This document shows, piece after piece, positions 32,566 through 41,403 of a stretch of 64,000 bases of DNA; the stretch's first letter is position 1; every line of letters begins with the position of its first letter. A model generated the notes under the pieces. That model did no database searches and was not told where the DNA came from. It saw only the letters and a list, made by a program, of their open reading frames with translations. A program made the translations under genes and the position numbers. The stretch is from Chitinophagaceae bacterium (GTDB lineage: Bacteria; Bacteroidota; Bacteroidia; Chitinophagales; Chitinophagaceae), in assembly GCA_004322015.1 (NCBI GenBank), contig SCQT01000102.1, positions 18,854-82,853 of the forward strand, written 5' to 3'.

Positions 32566-33294
32566 ATGGAAGAAAAAATTACTGACCCGAATACGACTGC
32601 CCGGTTACAGGCAAAAGGAATCAAAGCATGGTCAAAAGATGACCGTCCCCGTGAAAAAGTATTGTTGAAAGGAGTCGAGTCTCTCAGCCATGCCGAATTA
32701 TTGGCCATTCTGATCAGAACAGGCGACGACCAAAACTCCGCCTTAGGATTGGCACAAAACCTCCTGGCTTCAGTAGATCATGATTTACGGCAGCTTAGCA
32801 GGCTCAGTGTGAAAGATTTTATAAAAATAAGAGGACTGGGTGAAGCGAAAGCGTTGGCTATCATCGCGGCGCTGGAATTGGGAAGACGCAGGCATTCTGA
32901 AGTACCGGAAAAAAAGAAAGGCATACGCACAAGCAAAGAAGCGGCTGCATTCCTTCAACCCTTACTGGCGGATCATGGTCATGAAGTGTTTTCGGTCATG
33001 TTCCTGAGCCAGGGTAACAAGTTGTTACATTATGAGGTAATCAGTACGGGGGGAATGACAAGCACCATTGTGGACCCTAAAATCATTATGAAAAAAGCTT
33101 TGGAGTACAGGGCTGTCAATATGATCTTATGTCATAATCATCCCTCCGGAAATTTGGATCCAAGCCGTGAAGATAAAAAACTGACAAAAAAGATATCTGA
33201 GGCCGCCCTGCTGCTGGATATGAAGGTGCTGGATCATGTGATCGTATCCTCACAGGGTTTTTTCAGCTTTGCAGACAGTGGGTTATTACCATAA
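32566..33294 (+). CDS. radC: RadC-family JAB/MPN metalloprotein
   Basis: A 242-residue RadC. An N-terminal helix-hairpin-helix pair (SHAELLAILIRTG, FIKIRGLGEAKALAIIAALELG) is followed by the JAB1/MPN domain with the zinc ligands in CHNHPSGNLDPSREDKK and an upstream catalytic-Glu region (HYEVISTGGM). The family was once linked to DNA repair but the role is unsettled. ATG 32566 is preferred because the HhH start and family length fit; an upstream in-frame ATG at 32467 would add 33 residues with no family match. It is cytoplasmic. Confidence 0.92.
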   Translation: MEEKITDPNTTARLQAKGIKAWSKDDRPREKVLLKGVESLSHAELLAILIRTGDDQNSALGLAQNLLASVDHDLRQLSRLSVKDFIKIRGLGEAKALAIIAALELGRRRHSEVPEKKKGIRTSKEAAAFLQPLLADHGHEVFSVMFLSQGNKLLHYEVISTGGMTSTIVDPKIIMKKALEYRAVNMILCHNHPSGNLDPSREDKKLTKKISEAALLLDMKVLDHVIVSSQGFFSFADSGLLP

Positions 33295-33390
33295 AATTTT
33301 CAATTTCCCACCCTTGTTTTTATTTCGAGCATCATTTTTGCAGCAGGGAGAGGAATAAAATTTTTTATCATCTTTTGCGTTTGTATTTAA

Positions 33391-34272
33391 ATGCCGCATT
33401 CCTTGAAAAAACTAATAGCTGTTTTCGTATTGGTATTCAGCGCTCCCGTGATCCTTTATGCACAGAGTGCTCCCGAAGTGGGGATTTTTTCCGGAATAAG
33501 CACCTATAGCGGCGACCTGACCCAACATGCCGTCACTTTTCGCCAGTCGCATCCTGCTATTGGTTTTCTTATCAGAAAATCTGTATATAAGAACTTCGGA
33601 CTGAGATTAGGTGTGGATTTTGGAAAAATTTCAGGGGCTGACAGTTTAAGTTCAGACAGTTCTCTTCGCGTGCGTAATCTGAGTTTCCGGTCCAATCTGG
33701 TGGATGTGCATTTGCTTGCAGAGTATAATTTCTTTGATTACAGTGAAACGGGCTTTACTCCCTACGTTTTTGTGGGTATCTCTGTTTATCATTTTGATCC
33801 TTATGCGCTTGATTCAAGCGGGCTTAAAGTTTATCTGCCTCCGTTAAGCACAGAAGGCGAAGGGTTGCCTCAATATCCTGACCGGAAGCCTTATGCGCTT
33901 ACCCAGATTTCTATTCCTTTTGGAGTAGGTGTAAAATATGCGCTTAGTCCGAAAATTAATTTAGGATTTGAATTCAGGATCAATAAGACATTTACTGATT
34001 ATCTGGATGATGTAAGCACTACTTATGTAGATCAAAATGTGTTGTTGGCAGCACGGGGACCCAGCGCTGTTTATTATGCTTACAGGACTAATGAATTGCC
34101 GGGGCATACCAAAGATATATATCCTCCTGCAGGCTCCCACCGTGGCTCCCCTGCCCATAAGGACTGGTATTATTTCACCGGAGTAACGCTTACTTTCAAT
34201 TTAAATGGAGGTGGAAATGGGCTTTTCGGCAAAAGCATCCGCCAGCTTCGTTGCCCTCCCTATAAAAAATAA
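33391..34272 (+). CDS. DUF6089-type outer-membrane beta-barrel protein, copy 1
   Basis: A 293-residue protein with a signal peptide (MPHSLKKLIAVFVLVFSAPV..., cut near YAQ). The mature part opens APEVGIFSGISTYSGDL and shows alternating strand patterns ending in aromatic residues: DVHLLAEYNFFDY, TPYVFVGISVYHFDPYAL, QISIPFGVGVKYAL, NLGFEFRINKTFTDYLDDVS, DWYYFTGVTLTFNLN. This is the DUF6089 family of Bacteroidota barrels. The function is unknown. It is followed by a paralogue of about 65-70 percent identity as judged by eye. Confidence 0.85.
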   Translation: MPHSLKKLIAVFVLVFSAPVILYAQSAPEVGIFSGISTYSGDLTQHAVTFRQSHPAIGFLIRKSVYKNFGLRLGVDFGKISGADSLSSDSSLRVRNLSFRSNLVDVHLLAEYNFFDYSETGFTPYVFVGISVYHFDPYALDSSGLKVYLPPLSTEGEGLPQYPDRKPYALTQISIPFGVGVKYALSPKINLGFEFRINKTFTDYLDDVSTTYVDQNVLLAARGPSAVYYAYRTNELPGHTKDIYPPAGSHRGSPAHKDWYYFTGVTLTFNLNGGGNGLFGKSIRQLRCPPYKK

Positions 34273-34392
34273 CCGGCTGCCCTCTTCTATTAGCAGTAGA
34301 TGGTCTGTTTTTAAATGATTGAGGAAGTCTAATCTTTTGTATAAAAGTGAAAGTTTTTATGCATTTTTGTGTTATCATAAAATGTATATTTT

Positions 34393-35256
34393 TTGAAAAG
34401 ACTGGTAACACTCTCCGGAATTTTAATGCTTCCCATCTTTCTGTTCGCTCAGAGTTCTCCTGAAATAGGTATGTTTATAGGTATAAGTACGTATAGCGGG
34501 GATTTAACTGAGAGTTCCCTGACTTACCGTCAATCTCATCCTTCTACAGGCGTTTTATTCCGTACGCCCGTATATAAAAATTTCGGGATCAGGGCAGGAA
34601 TAGATTGGGGAAGGCTTTCAGGCTCAGACAAATTAAATGCAGACAGCAGCTTGTTTCCCCGTAATCTAAGCTTCATTACCAATCTGGCGGACATGCATCT
34701 GCTGGCAGAATACAATTTCTTTAATTATGGGGATAATGGTTTTACTCCTTATTTTTTTGCCGGTATTTCCGTATTTCATTTTAATCCGTTTGTATTTGAT
34801 TCCACAGGAAAAAAGGTCTTTCTCAGGCCATTGAGTACGGAAGGAGAGGGATTTCCGGAATATCCGGACCGAAAGCCTTATAATCTGACCCAGATTTCCA
34901 TTCCATTCGGAGTAGGTATAAAATATGCGCTTACTTCCACGATTAACCTGGCTTTTGAATTCAGGATCAATAAAACTTTTACAGATTATATTGATGACGT
35001 AAGCACGGCGTACGTGGATAGAAATATCTTGCTAAGGGAAAGAGGATCTGCTGCAGTGTACTATGCCTACCGCACGAATGAATTACCGGCCTACCGCAAT
35101 GATCCGTATCCGGCGGCCGGGGCTCAACGGGGTAATCCCAGGATCAAGGACTGGTATTATTTTACCGGCTTTACCATTACATACAATTTGAATGAACCAC
35201 ACAAGAGTTTTTGGGGAGCCAAAATAAACCCTTTACGTAATCCCGGCGCCAAATAG
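34393..35256 (+). CDS. DUF6089-type outer-membrane beta-barrel protein, copy 2 (TTG start)
   Basis: A 287-residue paralogue of the preceding gene, sharing EIGMFIGISTYSGDL, RQSHPSTGVLFRTPVYKNFG, DMHLLAEYNFFNY, TPYFFAGISVFHFNPF and QISIPFGVGIKYAL. The signal peptide is MKRLVTLSGILMLPIFLFAQ. No ATG lies in a suitable place; TTG 34393 starts the signal peptide. The tandem arrangement indicates duplication, and the loops between strands have diverged. The stop is 9 nt before the next promoter box. Confidence 0.82.
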   Translation: MKRLVTLSGILMLPIFLFAQSSPEIGMFIGISTYSGDLTESSLTYRQSHPSTGVLFRTPVYKNFGIRAGIDWGRLSGSDKLNADSSLFPRNLSFITNLADMHLLAEYNFFNYGDNGFTPYFFAGISVFHFNPFVFDSTGKKVFLRPLSTEGEGFPEYPDRKPYNLTQISIPFGVGIKYALTSTINLAFEFRINKTFTDYIDDVSTAYVDRNILLRERGSAAVYYAYRTNELPAYRNDPYPAAGAQRGNPRIKDWYYFTGFTITYNLNEPHKSFWGAKINPLRNPGAK

Positions 35257-35264
35257 TAAAAAGT

Positions 35265-35272
35265 TACCTTTG
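35265..35272 (+). promoter_or_regulatory. -7 box (TACCTTTG) for the UbiD-family gene
   Basis: It lies 8 nt after the stop of the second barrel gene and 15 nt before ATG 35288, and overlaps the upstream TTG 35270, arguing for the ATG start. Confidence 0.6.
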
Positions 35273-35287
35273 AGCAAAAGAGGCATT

Positions 35288-37180
35288 ATGGCATTCAAGC
35301 ACCTTCGTCATTTTATAGAAACACTGGAATCTGCCGGTGAATTATCCAGGATAAAATATTATGTCAACCCTAAGCTCGAAATTACTGAAATTACGGACCG
35401 GATCAGTAAGTCCCAGGATGGTGGGAAAGCATTGCTTTTTGAAAATACCGGGTATGATTTTCCTTTACTGATCAATGCGCTGGGGAACAATAAACGGATG
35501 TGTATGGCATTAGGAGTGAATGATCTGAATGATATTGCAGTGGAAATTGAAGGCTTATTTAAACTGCTTACAAAGCCAAAAGAAAACCTTTTAGATAAGA
35601 TCTCGCTTCTCCCAAAGTTGAACCAGTTCGCATCCTGGATGCCCAGGGTAACCAGTGGAAAGGGGGCATGCCAGGAAGTCATCATGGAAGAACCTGATTT
35701 GTATAAGTTACCCGTTATGCAATGCTGGCCTCAGGATGGGGGACCTTTTATAACTCTTCCGGTTATTCATACCAAAGATCCGAATACAGGTATTCGCAAT
35801 GTGGGCATGTACCGCATGCAGGTGTTCACCAAAAATATGACCGGGATGCACTGGCATAAGCACAAAGTGTCGGCGCGCCATTTTAATGAATATAAGAAGT
35901 TGAACAAACGTATGCCCGTTGCAGTGAGCCTTGGCGGTGATCCGGTTTATACGTATGCTGCTACGGCGCCCTTGCCGGACAATGTGGATGAATATATGCT
36001 GGCGGGTTTTATACGAAAAAAAAAGGTGGAGTTGGTTCGTTGTCTGACACAGCCGGAAATGGAAGTGCCTGCAGATGCGGATATTGTCATTGAAGGATAT
36101 GTGGATCCGGAGGAAGAAATGATTTGGGAGGGCCCGTTTGGCGACCATACCGGGTATTATTCTCTACCCGACTGGTATCCACGTTTTCATGTTACCTGCA
36201 TCACTCACAGAAAAGAGGCGGTTTATCCGTCCACGATTGTAGGGATTCCCCCGGAGGAAGATGCCTGGATTGGAAAAGCAACGGAAAGAATTTTCCTGGC
36301 GCCGATTAAGATGACGCTGATTCCTGAAATAGTGGATATGGAAATGCCCGTTGAAGGCGTATTCCATAATCTCGTGATTGCCAAAATAAAAAAAGAATAT
36401 CCGGGACAAGCCCAAAAAGTGATGAATGCCATGTGGGGAGCGGGGCAAATGATGTTTAATAAGATTTTGGTGGTGGTGGATGAAAATGCCGATATAAGAA
36501 ATTACGAGAACCTTGCCCGGTGTGTTTTTCAAAATATAAATCCTGCTACCGATATTTATTTCAGCCAGGGACCGATGGATGTGCTGGACCATTCTTGTTC
36601 TAAATTAGGATTCGGCGGGAAAATGTGTATAGACGGGACAACTAAATTTGAAGAAGAAAAAATCCCGACACCTCAGCAAAGTGATATTCGGGGAATTGAC
36701 AAAGAAAAGTGTATAAAAGTATTCCCCGAAGTACAGGATATAAATGTTTCGCTCTTGCCGAAGGGTATTTCCTGCCTGCTGATCTCCATTGAAAAGAACA
36801 GGAAAGGGCTGGTGGCGGACCTGACCAGGCAGTTGTTTGCCCTGAATGAAATGGAGAATATTAAGATGATATTGTTTGTGGAGCATAGTGTGGACGTGCA
36901 GGATATCGGTTCAGCGCTTTGGAGGTTTTGCAATAATCTGGATCCCAAAAGAGATCATTTGATGATAGATAATCATATTGCCTTTGATGGAACCCGTAAA
37001 ACTAAAGAATACGATGACTTTGGACGGGACTGGCCTAATATTATTATTTCAGATAAAGAAACCATCCGGGTTATTGATGAAAAATGGAGCAGTCTCGGAT
37101 TAGGTGATTTTATTCCTTCACCTTCCTTAAAATATCAGGGTCAGCTATATGGCAACGGGGCAGCAGTGTCGGATAAATGA
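35288..37180 (+). CDS. UbiD-family prenylated-FMN decarboxylase
   Basis: A 630-residue UbiD-type decarboxylase that uses prenylated FMN made by UbiX. It shows the conserved RVTSGKGACQEVIMEEPDL region, the cofactor and active-site segment WEGPFGDHTGYYSLPDWYP and STIVGIPPEEDAWIGKATER, then AKKEYPGQAQKVMNAMWGAG-like sequence (IKKEYPGQAQ). In Bacteroidota such genes are usually annotated in menaquinone synthesis, but the substrate is not provable here. It is cytoplasmic. Its neighbour on the opposite strand has an isoprenoid-synthase fold; whether the two are linked is speculative. Confidence 0.9.
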   Translation: MAFKHLRHFIETLESAGELSRIKYYVNPKLEITEITDRISKSQDGGKALLFENTGYDFPLLINALGNNKRMCMALGVNDLNDIAVEIEGLFKLLTKPKENLLDKISLLPKLNQFASWMPRVTSGKGACQEVIMEEPDLYKLPVMQCWPQDGGPFITLPVIHTKDPNTGIRNVGMYRMQVFTKNMTGMHWHKHKVSARHFNEYKKLNKRMPVAVSLGGDPVYTYAATAPLPDNVDEYMLAGFIRKKKVELVRCLTQPEMEVPADADIVIEGYVDPEEEMIWEGPFGDHTGYYSLPDWYPRFHVTCITHRKEAVYPSTIVGIPPEEDAWIGKATERIFLAPIKMTLIPEIVDMEMPVEGVFHNLVIAKIKKEYPGQAQKVMNAMWGAGQMMFNKILVVVDENADIRNYENLARCVFQNINPATDIYFSQGPMDVLDHSCSKLGFGGKMCIDGTTKFEEEKIPTPQQSDIRGIDKEKCIKVFPEVQDINVSLLPKGISCLLISIEKNRKGLVADLTRQLFALNEMENIKMILFVEHSVDVQDIGSALWRFCNNLDPKRDHLMIDNHIAFDGTRKTKEYDDFGRDWPNIIISDKETIRVIDEKWSSLGLGDFIPSPSLKYQGQLYGNGAAVSDK

Positions 37181-37191
37181 TTTCTGATCTT

Positions 37192-38193
37192 TTATAATTT
37201 GTCTCCTAATTTCGCATACCGATAGGTAAACTTAAACCACCTCATCAGGTTACTCCTTTTTTCCATATCAATGATCAGTGATTTCCTTGGCAGGGTTTTT
37301 AAATCGGGTAGCTGACCGGCATCTCTCTGAATTTCTTTTAGCTGATGAATGGCAATTAATCCAAAGGAATAAATACCTGCCATGGATAAGCTGAATTCTT
37401 TTTTTCTCTTAAAGGAATAAGGTAAAATCTGTATGGCCTTCTTCATTTCATGAATTCTCTCGATAAAAAATTCTTCAAACCGGACGGCGTTGGTCATACG
37501 GTTTGGCAAAGTGGAAATATCGTCCTGAAGATCTTTATAAATATCATATAGATCATTCGTTAGTTGTATCAAAGTTCCTATTGTGTACCAACAGGTATCT
37601 TCCGCTCTATCGGGTGAAAATTCCAAATAATAACGGCACAATAAAACAGAATTACCACCTTTATTGAAAGTGATCTGCTTTATTTCTTCATTACTCAGTT
37701 TGCTTCCAGACTGTTGCTTGGATTGCATCTGGGCATCATATAGTTCCTGGGAAATCCGGTCATAAGAGGATTTATTTTTAACAAAATTTCTTAGTAATAA
37801 ATGACAACGTTGAAAGGCCTTTTCATCAAAAGTCTCAGCATTATATTGTGCAGGTTGAAATGAAAGTTCTTTTAATTGTTCTTCACTTATCAATTCATCA
37901 TCTGTAAAATCATCAAACAGAGAGCTGCATATAAAATAGTGGATATATCTTTTTTTCTCGTCATCATTAGTCAGTCTTCCGTGAAGGCCGGCGAACGCAT
38001 CGCAGATCATGGGGTTATAGATACCATAGCTGACGGCTATTTTTCTTTTGGTTTTGGGATTAAATCGTCCATTCATATTTTTTTCAATGGCATCCAACAG
38101 CTGATGAGCCCGTTTGGTCTCTATTCTCCTTGAACGGATAATAAAATTTGCTTTTTTAAAAACATGGAACCAGAACCAGAAAAAATATTGCAT
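37192..38193 (-). CDS. Class I isoprenoid-synthase-like protein of unknown product
   Basis: A 333-residue all-helical protein. Two motifs characteristic of class I terpenoid synthases are visible at the right separation: an aspartate-rich motif SLFDDFTDDE (Asp94, Asp95, Asp98, Asp99, Glu100) and an NSE-like motif LTNDLYDIYKDLQDD (Asn213, Asp214, Asp217, Lys220, Asp221), which would bind the three magnesium ions and the diphosphate. The N-terminus (MQYFFWFWFHVFKK) is hydrophobic and may touch the membrane. The closest description I can offer is the loosely defined class 1 isoprenoid biosynthesis enzyme group seen in Bacteroidota. Product and substrate are unknown. It converges on the UbiD-family gene with 11 nt between stops. 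Confidence 0.6.
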   Translation of the reverse strand: MQYFFWFWFHVFKKANFIIRSRRIETKRAHQLLDAIEKNMNGRFNPKTKRKIAVSYGIYNPMICDAFAGLHGRLTNDDEKKRYIHYFICSSLFDDFTDDELISEEQLKELSFQPAQYNAETFDEKAFQRCHLLLRNFVKNKSSYDRISQELYDAQMQSKQQSGSKLSNEEIKQITFNKGGNSVLLCRYYLEFSPDRAEDTCWYTIGTLIQLTNDLYDIYKDLQDDISTLPNRMTNAVRFEEFFIERIHEMKKAIQILPYSFKRKKEFSLSMAGIYSFGLIAIHQLKEIQRDAGQLPDLKTLPRKSLIIDMEKRSNLMRWFKFTYRYAKLGDKL

Positions 38194-38346
38194 AAAAAGT
38201 ATTAAAAGAAGTCAGATCAATTCGGTGATTGTACTCTCATCAGATTCTATCCGCCAGGGCTTTTTATTCTTTAACCATCTCGTGCTGCTGTAAAATAAAC
38301 AACTATTCACTGATCTGCGCTTTTTTGAAAAACGCCCTGTTTCAAG

Positions 38347-38354
38347 TAACTTTG
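38347..38354 (+). promoter_or_regulatory. Promoter TTTG-N19-TAACTTTG for pruA
   Basis: TAACTTTG is preceded by TTTTTTG ending at 38327 with exactly 19 nt between, a full consensus promoter. The leader to ATG 38397 is about 40 nt. Confidence 0.7.
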
Positions 38355-38396
38355 CGGCTCAAAATAAGTAATATTTATCTTAATAATTCTTACACC

Positions 38397-40028
38397 ATGA
38401 ACAATGCGTATTTTTATTTCCCGGAGCCTGAGAATGAGCCGGTATTAAGCTATGCACCTGGAACACCGGAAAGAGGAGATTTGAAGGAACAATTGGATAC
38501 TTTTCAAAAAAACAAAACAGATATCCCGATGTTTATCGGTGGCAATGAAGTGCGTACAGGCGAGAAAGTGGAGTTATATCCTCCGCATAATCTTGGGAAG
38601 GTTTTAGGATTTTATCATAAAGGAGAAAAAAGACATGTGGAAGATGCCATAAAAGCTGCTTTAAAAGCACATGAGCAGTGGGCAGCCACCAGTTGGGAAC
38701 ACCGGGCTTCCGTTTTCCTGAAAGCGGCCGAGTTAATGACCACCAAATACAGGGCACAAAGCAATGCGGCCACCATGCTTGGACAAAGTAAAAATGTTTT
38801 TCAGGCTGAGATTGATGCAGTGTGTGAACTGGCAGATTTTTTCCGTTTCAATGTGCATTTCTTAAGCGAAATATACAGACAACAGCCTTATTCTCCTAAA
38901 GGAGTCAATAACCGTATGGAATATCGTCCGTTGGAAGGTTTTGTTTTGGCTATTACTCCATTTAATTTTACATCCATCGGTGGTAATCTGCCTACTGCTC
39001 CCGCCATGTGTGGCAATGTGGTCGTGTGGAAACCCGCTCATACACAAATCTATTCTGCCCATTTGTTGATGAAAATATTAAAAGAGGCAGGTCTGCCGGA
39101 TGGGGTGATCAACCTGATTTATGTGGACGGACCTGTGTTGGGAGACGTTTGTTTCAGTCATCCGGATTTTGCAGGCTTGCATTTTACCGGCTCTACTGCC
39201 ACTTTTCAACACATGTGGAAGACCATTGGAAATAATATTTCAAGATATAGATCTTATCCGCGTATTGTGGGTGAAACCGGCGGAAAAGATTATGTGCTGG
39301 TTCATAAAAGCGCGGATGTGGACGCTGTGGTGGCTAATCTGGCCAGAGGGGCTTTTGAGTACCAGGGGCAGAAGTGTTCTGCCGCCTCCCGTGCCTATCT
39401 TCCTTCTAATCTGGCATCGGACATTAAGAAAAAATTAGTGGCTGAGGTAAAAACTATGAAGATGGGAGCGCCGGATGATTTCAGCAACTTTATCAATGCC
39501 GTGATTGATGAGAAATCTTTTGATAAAATTGCCGGGTACATTGAGAATGCAAAAAAGGACAAAAGCACGAAAATACTTGCAGGCGGCAGATGTGATAAGA
39601 GCAAAGGATATTTTATTGAACCAACCATCATAGAAACTACAGATCCGAAGTATGTTTCAATGTGTGAGGAAATATTCGGGCCGGTGTTGACCCTGTATGT
39701 CTATGAGGCGGACAAATTTGAGGAAGCTTTGAAATTAGTTGATAATACCTCCGATTATGCTTTAACGGGCGCTGTCTTTGCACAGGACCGCTCTGCCATT
39801 GGACTTGCCACTAAGAAATTAGTGAACAGTTCCGGTAATTTTTATATCAACGATAAACCTACGGGTGCAGTGGTAGGGCAACAACCTTTCGGTGGTGCGC
39901 GTGCATCCGGCACGAATGATAAAGCCGGCTCTATGATGAACCTTTATCGCTGGCTGAGTGCAAGAACGATCAAGGAGACTTTTGTTCCGGTAACTGACTA
40001 CCGTTATCCTTTTTTAAAAGAAAAATAA
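38397..40028 (+). CDS. pruA: L-glutamate gamma-semialdehyde dehydrogenase
   Basis: PruA oxidises glutamate semialdehyde (from proline or ornithine breakdown) to glutamate with NAD. The 543-residue protein matches the stand-alone P5C dehydrogenase family: AITPFNFTSIGGNLPTAPA for the cofactor loop, the catalytic-Glu segment IVGETGGKDYVL, the nucleophile in GQKCSAASR (Cys327) and EEIFGPVLTLYVYE near the end. ATG 38397 follows the consensus promoter and gives the expected MNNAYFYFPEPENEP start. It is cytoplasmic. No proline dehydrogenase is adjacent. Confidence 0.95.
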   Translation: MNNAYFYFPEPENEPVLSYAPGTPERGDLKEQLDTFQKNKTDIPMFIGGNEVRTGEKVELYPPHNLGKVLGFYHKGEKRHVEDAIKAALKAHEQWAATSWEHRASVFLKAAELMTTKYRAQSNAATMLGQSKNVFQAEIDAVCELADFFRFNVHFLSEIYRQQPYSPKGVNNRMEYRPLEGFVLAITPFNFTSIGGNLPTAPAMCGNVVVWKPAHTQIYSAHLLMKILKEAGLPDGVINLIYVDGPVLGDVCFSHPDFAGLHFTGSTATFQHMWKTIGNNISRYRSYPRIVGETGGKDYVLVHKSADVDAVVANLARGAFEYQGQKCSAASRAYLPSNLASDIKKKLVAEVKTMKMGAPDDFSNFINAVIDEKSFDKIAGYIENAKKDKSTKILAGGRCDKSKGYFIEPTIIETTDPKYVSMCEEIFGPVLTLYVYEADKFEEALKLVDNTSDYALTGAVFAQDRSAIGLATKKLVNSSGNFYINDKPTGAVVGQQPFGGARASGTNDKAGSMMNLYRWLSARTIKETFVPVTDYRYPFLKEK

Positions 40029-40052
40029 AAATGACTTCCTGTTTTTATTTTT
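40021..40052 (+). terminator. Possible A/T-only terminator after pruA
   Basis: AAAAATAAAAA (40021-40031) pairs with TTTTTATTTTT (40042-40052) around a 10-nt loop and overlaps the pruA stop. The stem has no GC pair, so it is weak. Confidence 0.35.
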
Positions 40053-40070
40053 TATTCTAAACAATATTTT

Positions 40071-41381
40071 ATGCCAGTCATTATTGAATCTGTTGAAACA
40101 GTAGATGTAAGGTTTCCTACAAGCAGGGAAAGAATAGGTTCTGATTCCATTAATAAGAATCCCGATTATTCTGCCGCTTATGTCATTCTTAAAACTAATA
40201 AAAGCGGTTTGGAAGGACACGGGCTTACTTTTACAGAAGGGCGGGGTAATGAATTGTGTACTGCCGCTATTCATGCTTTCGCGTATTTAGTAAAAGGAAA
40301 ATCCATGGAGGAGATCACTTCTGACATGGCGGCTTTCTGGCGTACGATGATAGACGAAACCCAATTGAGGTGGTTAGGGCCGAGAAAAGGGGTCATCCAC
40401 ATGGCGACCGGGGCCTTAATCAATGCGATATGGGATTTGTATGCAAAAATGGAAGGCAAACCGCTATGGAAACTCGTGGCCGACATGTCGCCGGAAAAAC
40501 TGATATCTTGCATTGATTTCAAATATCTGACAGATCTGATCACGCCGGAAGAAGCGGTGAAGATGCTCTCTGCACTGGAAAATTCAAAACAAGAACGAAT
40601 TGATTATTTATTGAAGAACGGTTATCCTGCTTATACTACTTCTGCCGGATGGCTCGGATACAGTGATGAAAAGATACGCCGTTTGTGTAAAGAAGCTAAA
40701 GCTGAAGGCTGGACACACATGAAGATGAAAGTGGGGGCTGATATCAGGGAAGATGTGCGCAGGGCACAGATCATCAGAGATGAAACAGGATGGGAGGTGA
40801 AGCTGATGATGGATGCCAATCAGAACTGGGAAGTGCGGGAAGCTATTGAAAACATGAAGCAGTTGGCAAAATTTAATCCGTGGTGGATTGAAGAACCCAC
40901 CAGTCCGGATGATATTTTGGGGCATCTTGAGATCAAAGAGGCGGTGGCGCCCATTAAAGTAGCTACCGGCGAGAATTGTCAGAATAATATCATGTTCAAG
41001 CAGTTTTTGAAAAGCGGCGCCATTGACATTTGCCAGATAGATAGTTGCAGGGTAGGAGGGGTCAATGAGGTATTAAGTATTATGCTGATGGCTGCTAAGC
41101 TGAATATTCCCGTATGTCCTCATGCAGGAGGAGTGGGTCTATGTGAATACGTGCAACATTTATCCATGATAGACTTTATTTGTATTAGCGGCACTATGGA
41201 AAACAGGATCACCGAATATGTGGATCATCTTCATGAACATTTCAAAACCCCGGTACGTATCGAGCATGGCTGTTATATGCCGCCATTGGCGCCCGGGTAT
41301 AGCGTTGAAATGAAAAAAGAGTCTTTGACAGATTTTAGGTTTCCTGATGGAGAGACTTGGCAAAAGGAAAATCATGTATAG
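40071..41381 (+). CDS. L-fuconate dehydratase (enolase superfamily)
   Basis: A 436-residue enolase-superfamily enzyme of the mandelate-racemase group. It closely follows the L-fuconate dehydratase pattern: VETVDVRFPTSRERIGSD at the N-terminus, RWLGPRKGVIHMATGALINA, the catalytic Lys in THMKMKVGAD, metal ligands in MMDANQNW, WIEEPTSPDD and ATGENCQN, and the catalytic His in CPHAGGVGLCEYVQHL. It dehydrates L-fuconate to 2-keto-3-deoxy-L-fuconate in non-phosphorylated fucose breakdown. No other fucose gene is nearby, so the pathway is not confirmed here. It is cytoplasmic. Confidence 0.88.
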   Translation: MPVIIESVETVDVRFPTSRERIGSDSINKNPDYSAAYVILKTNKSGLEGHGLTFTEGRGNELCTAAIHAFAYLVKGKSMEEITSDMAAFWRTMIDETQLRWLGPRKGVIHMATGALINAIWDLYAKMEGKPLWKLVADMSPEKLISCIDFKYLTDLITPEEAVKMLSALENSKQERIDYLLKNGYPAYTTSAGWLGYSDEKIRRLCKEAKAEGWTHMKMKVGADIREDVRRAQIIRDETGWEVKLMMDANQNWEVREAIENMKQLAKFNPWWIEEPTSPDDILGHLEIKEAVAPIKVATGENCQNNIMFKQFLKSGAIDICQIDSCRVGGVNEVLSIMLMAAKLNIPVCPHAGGVGLCEYVQHLSMIDFICISGTMENRITEYVDHLHEHFKTPVRIEHGCYMPPLAPGYSVEMKKESLTDFRFPDGETWQKENHV

Positions 41382-41403
41382 GACCAAAGAACCATTTTGG
41401 CTT

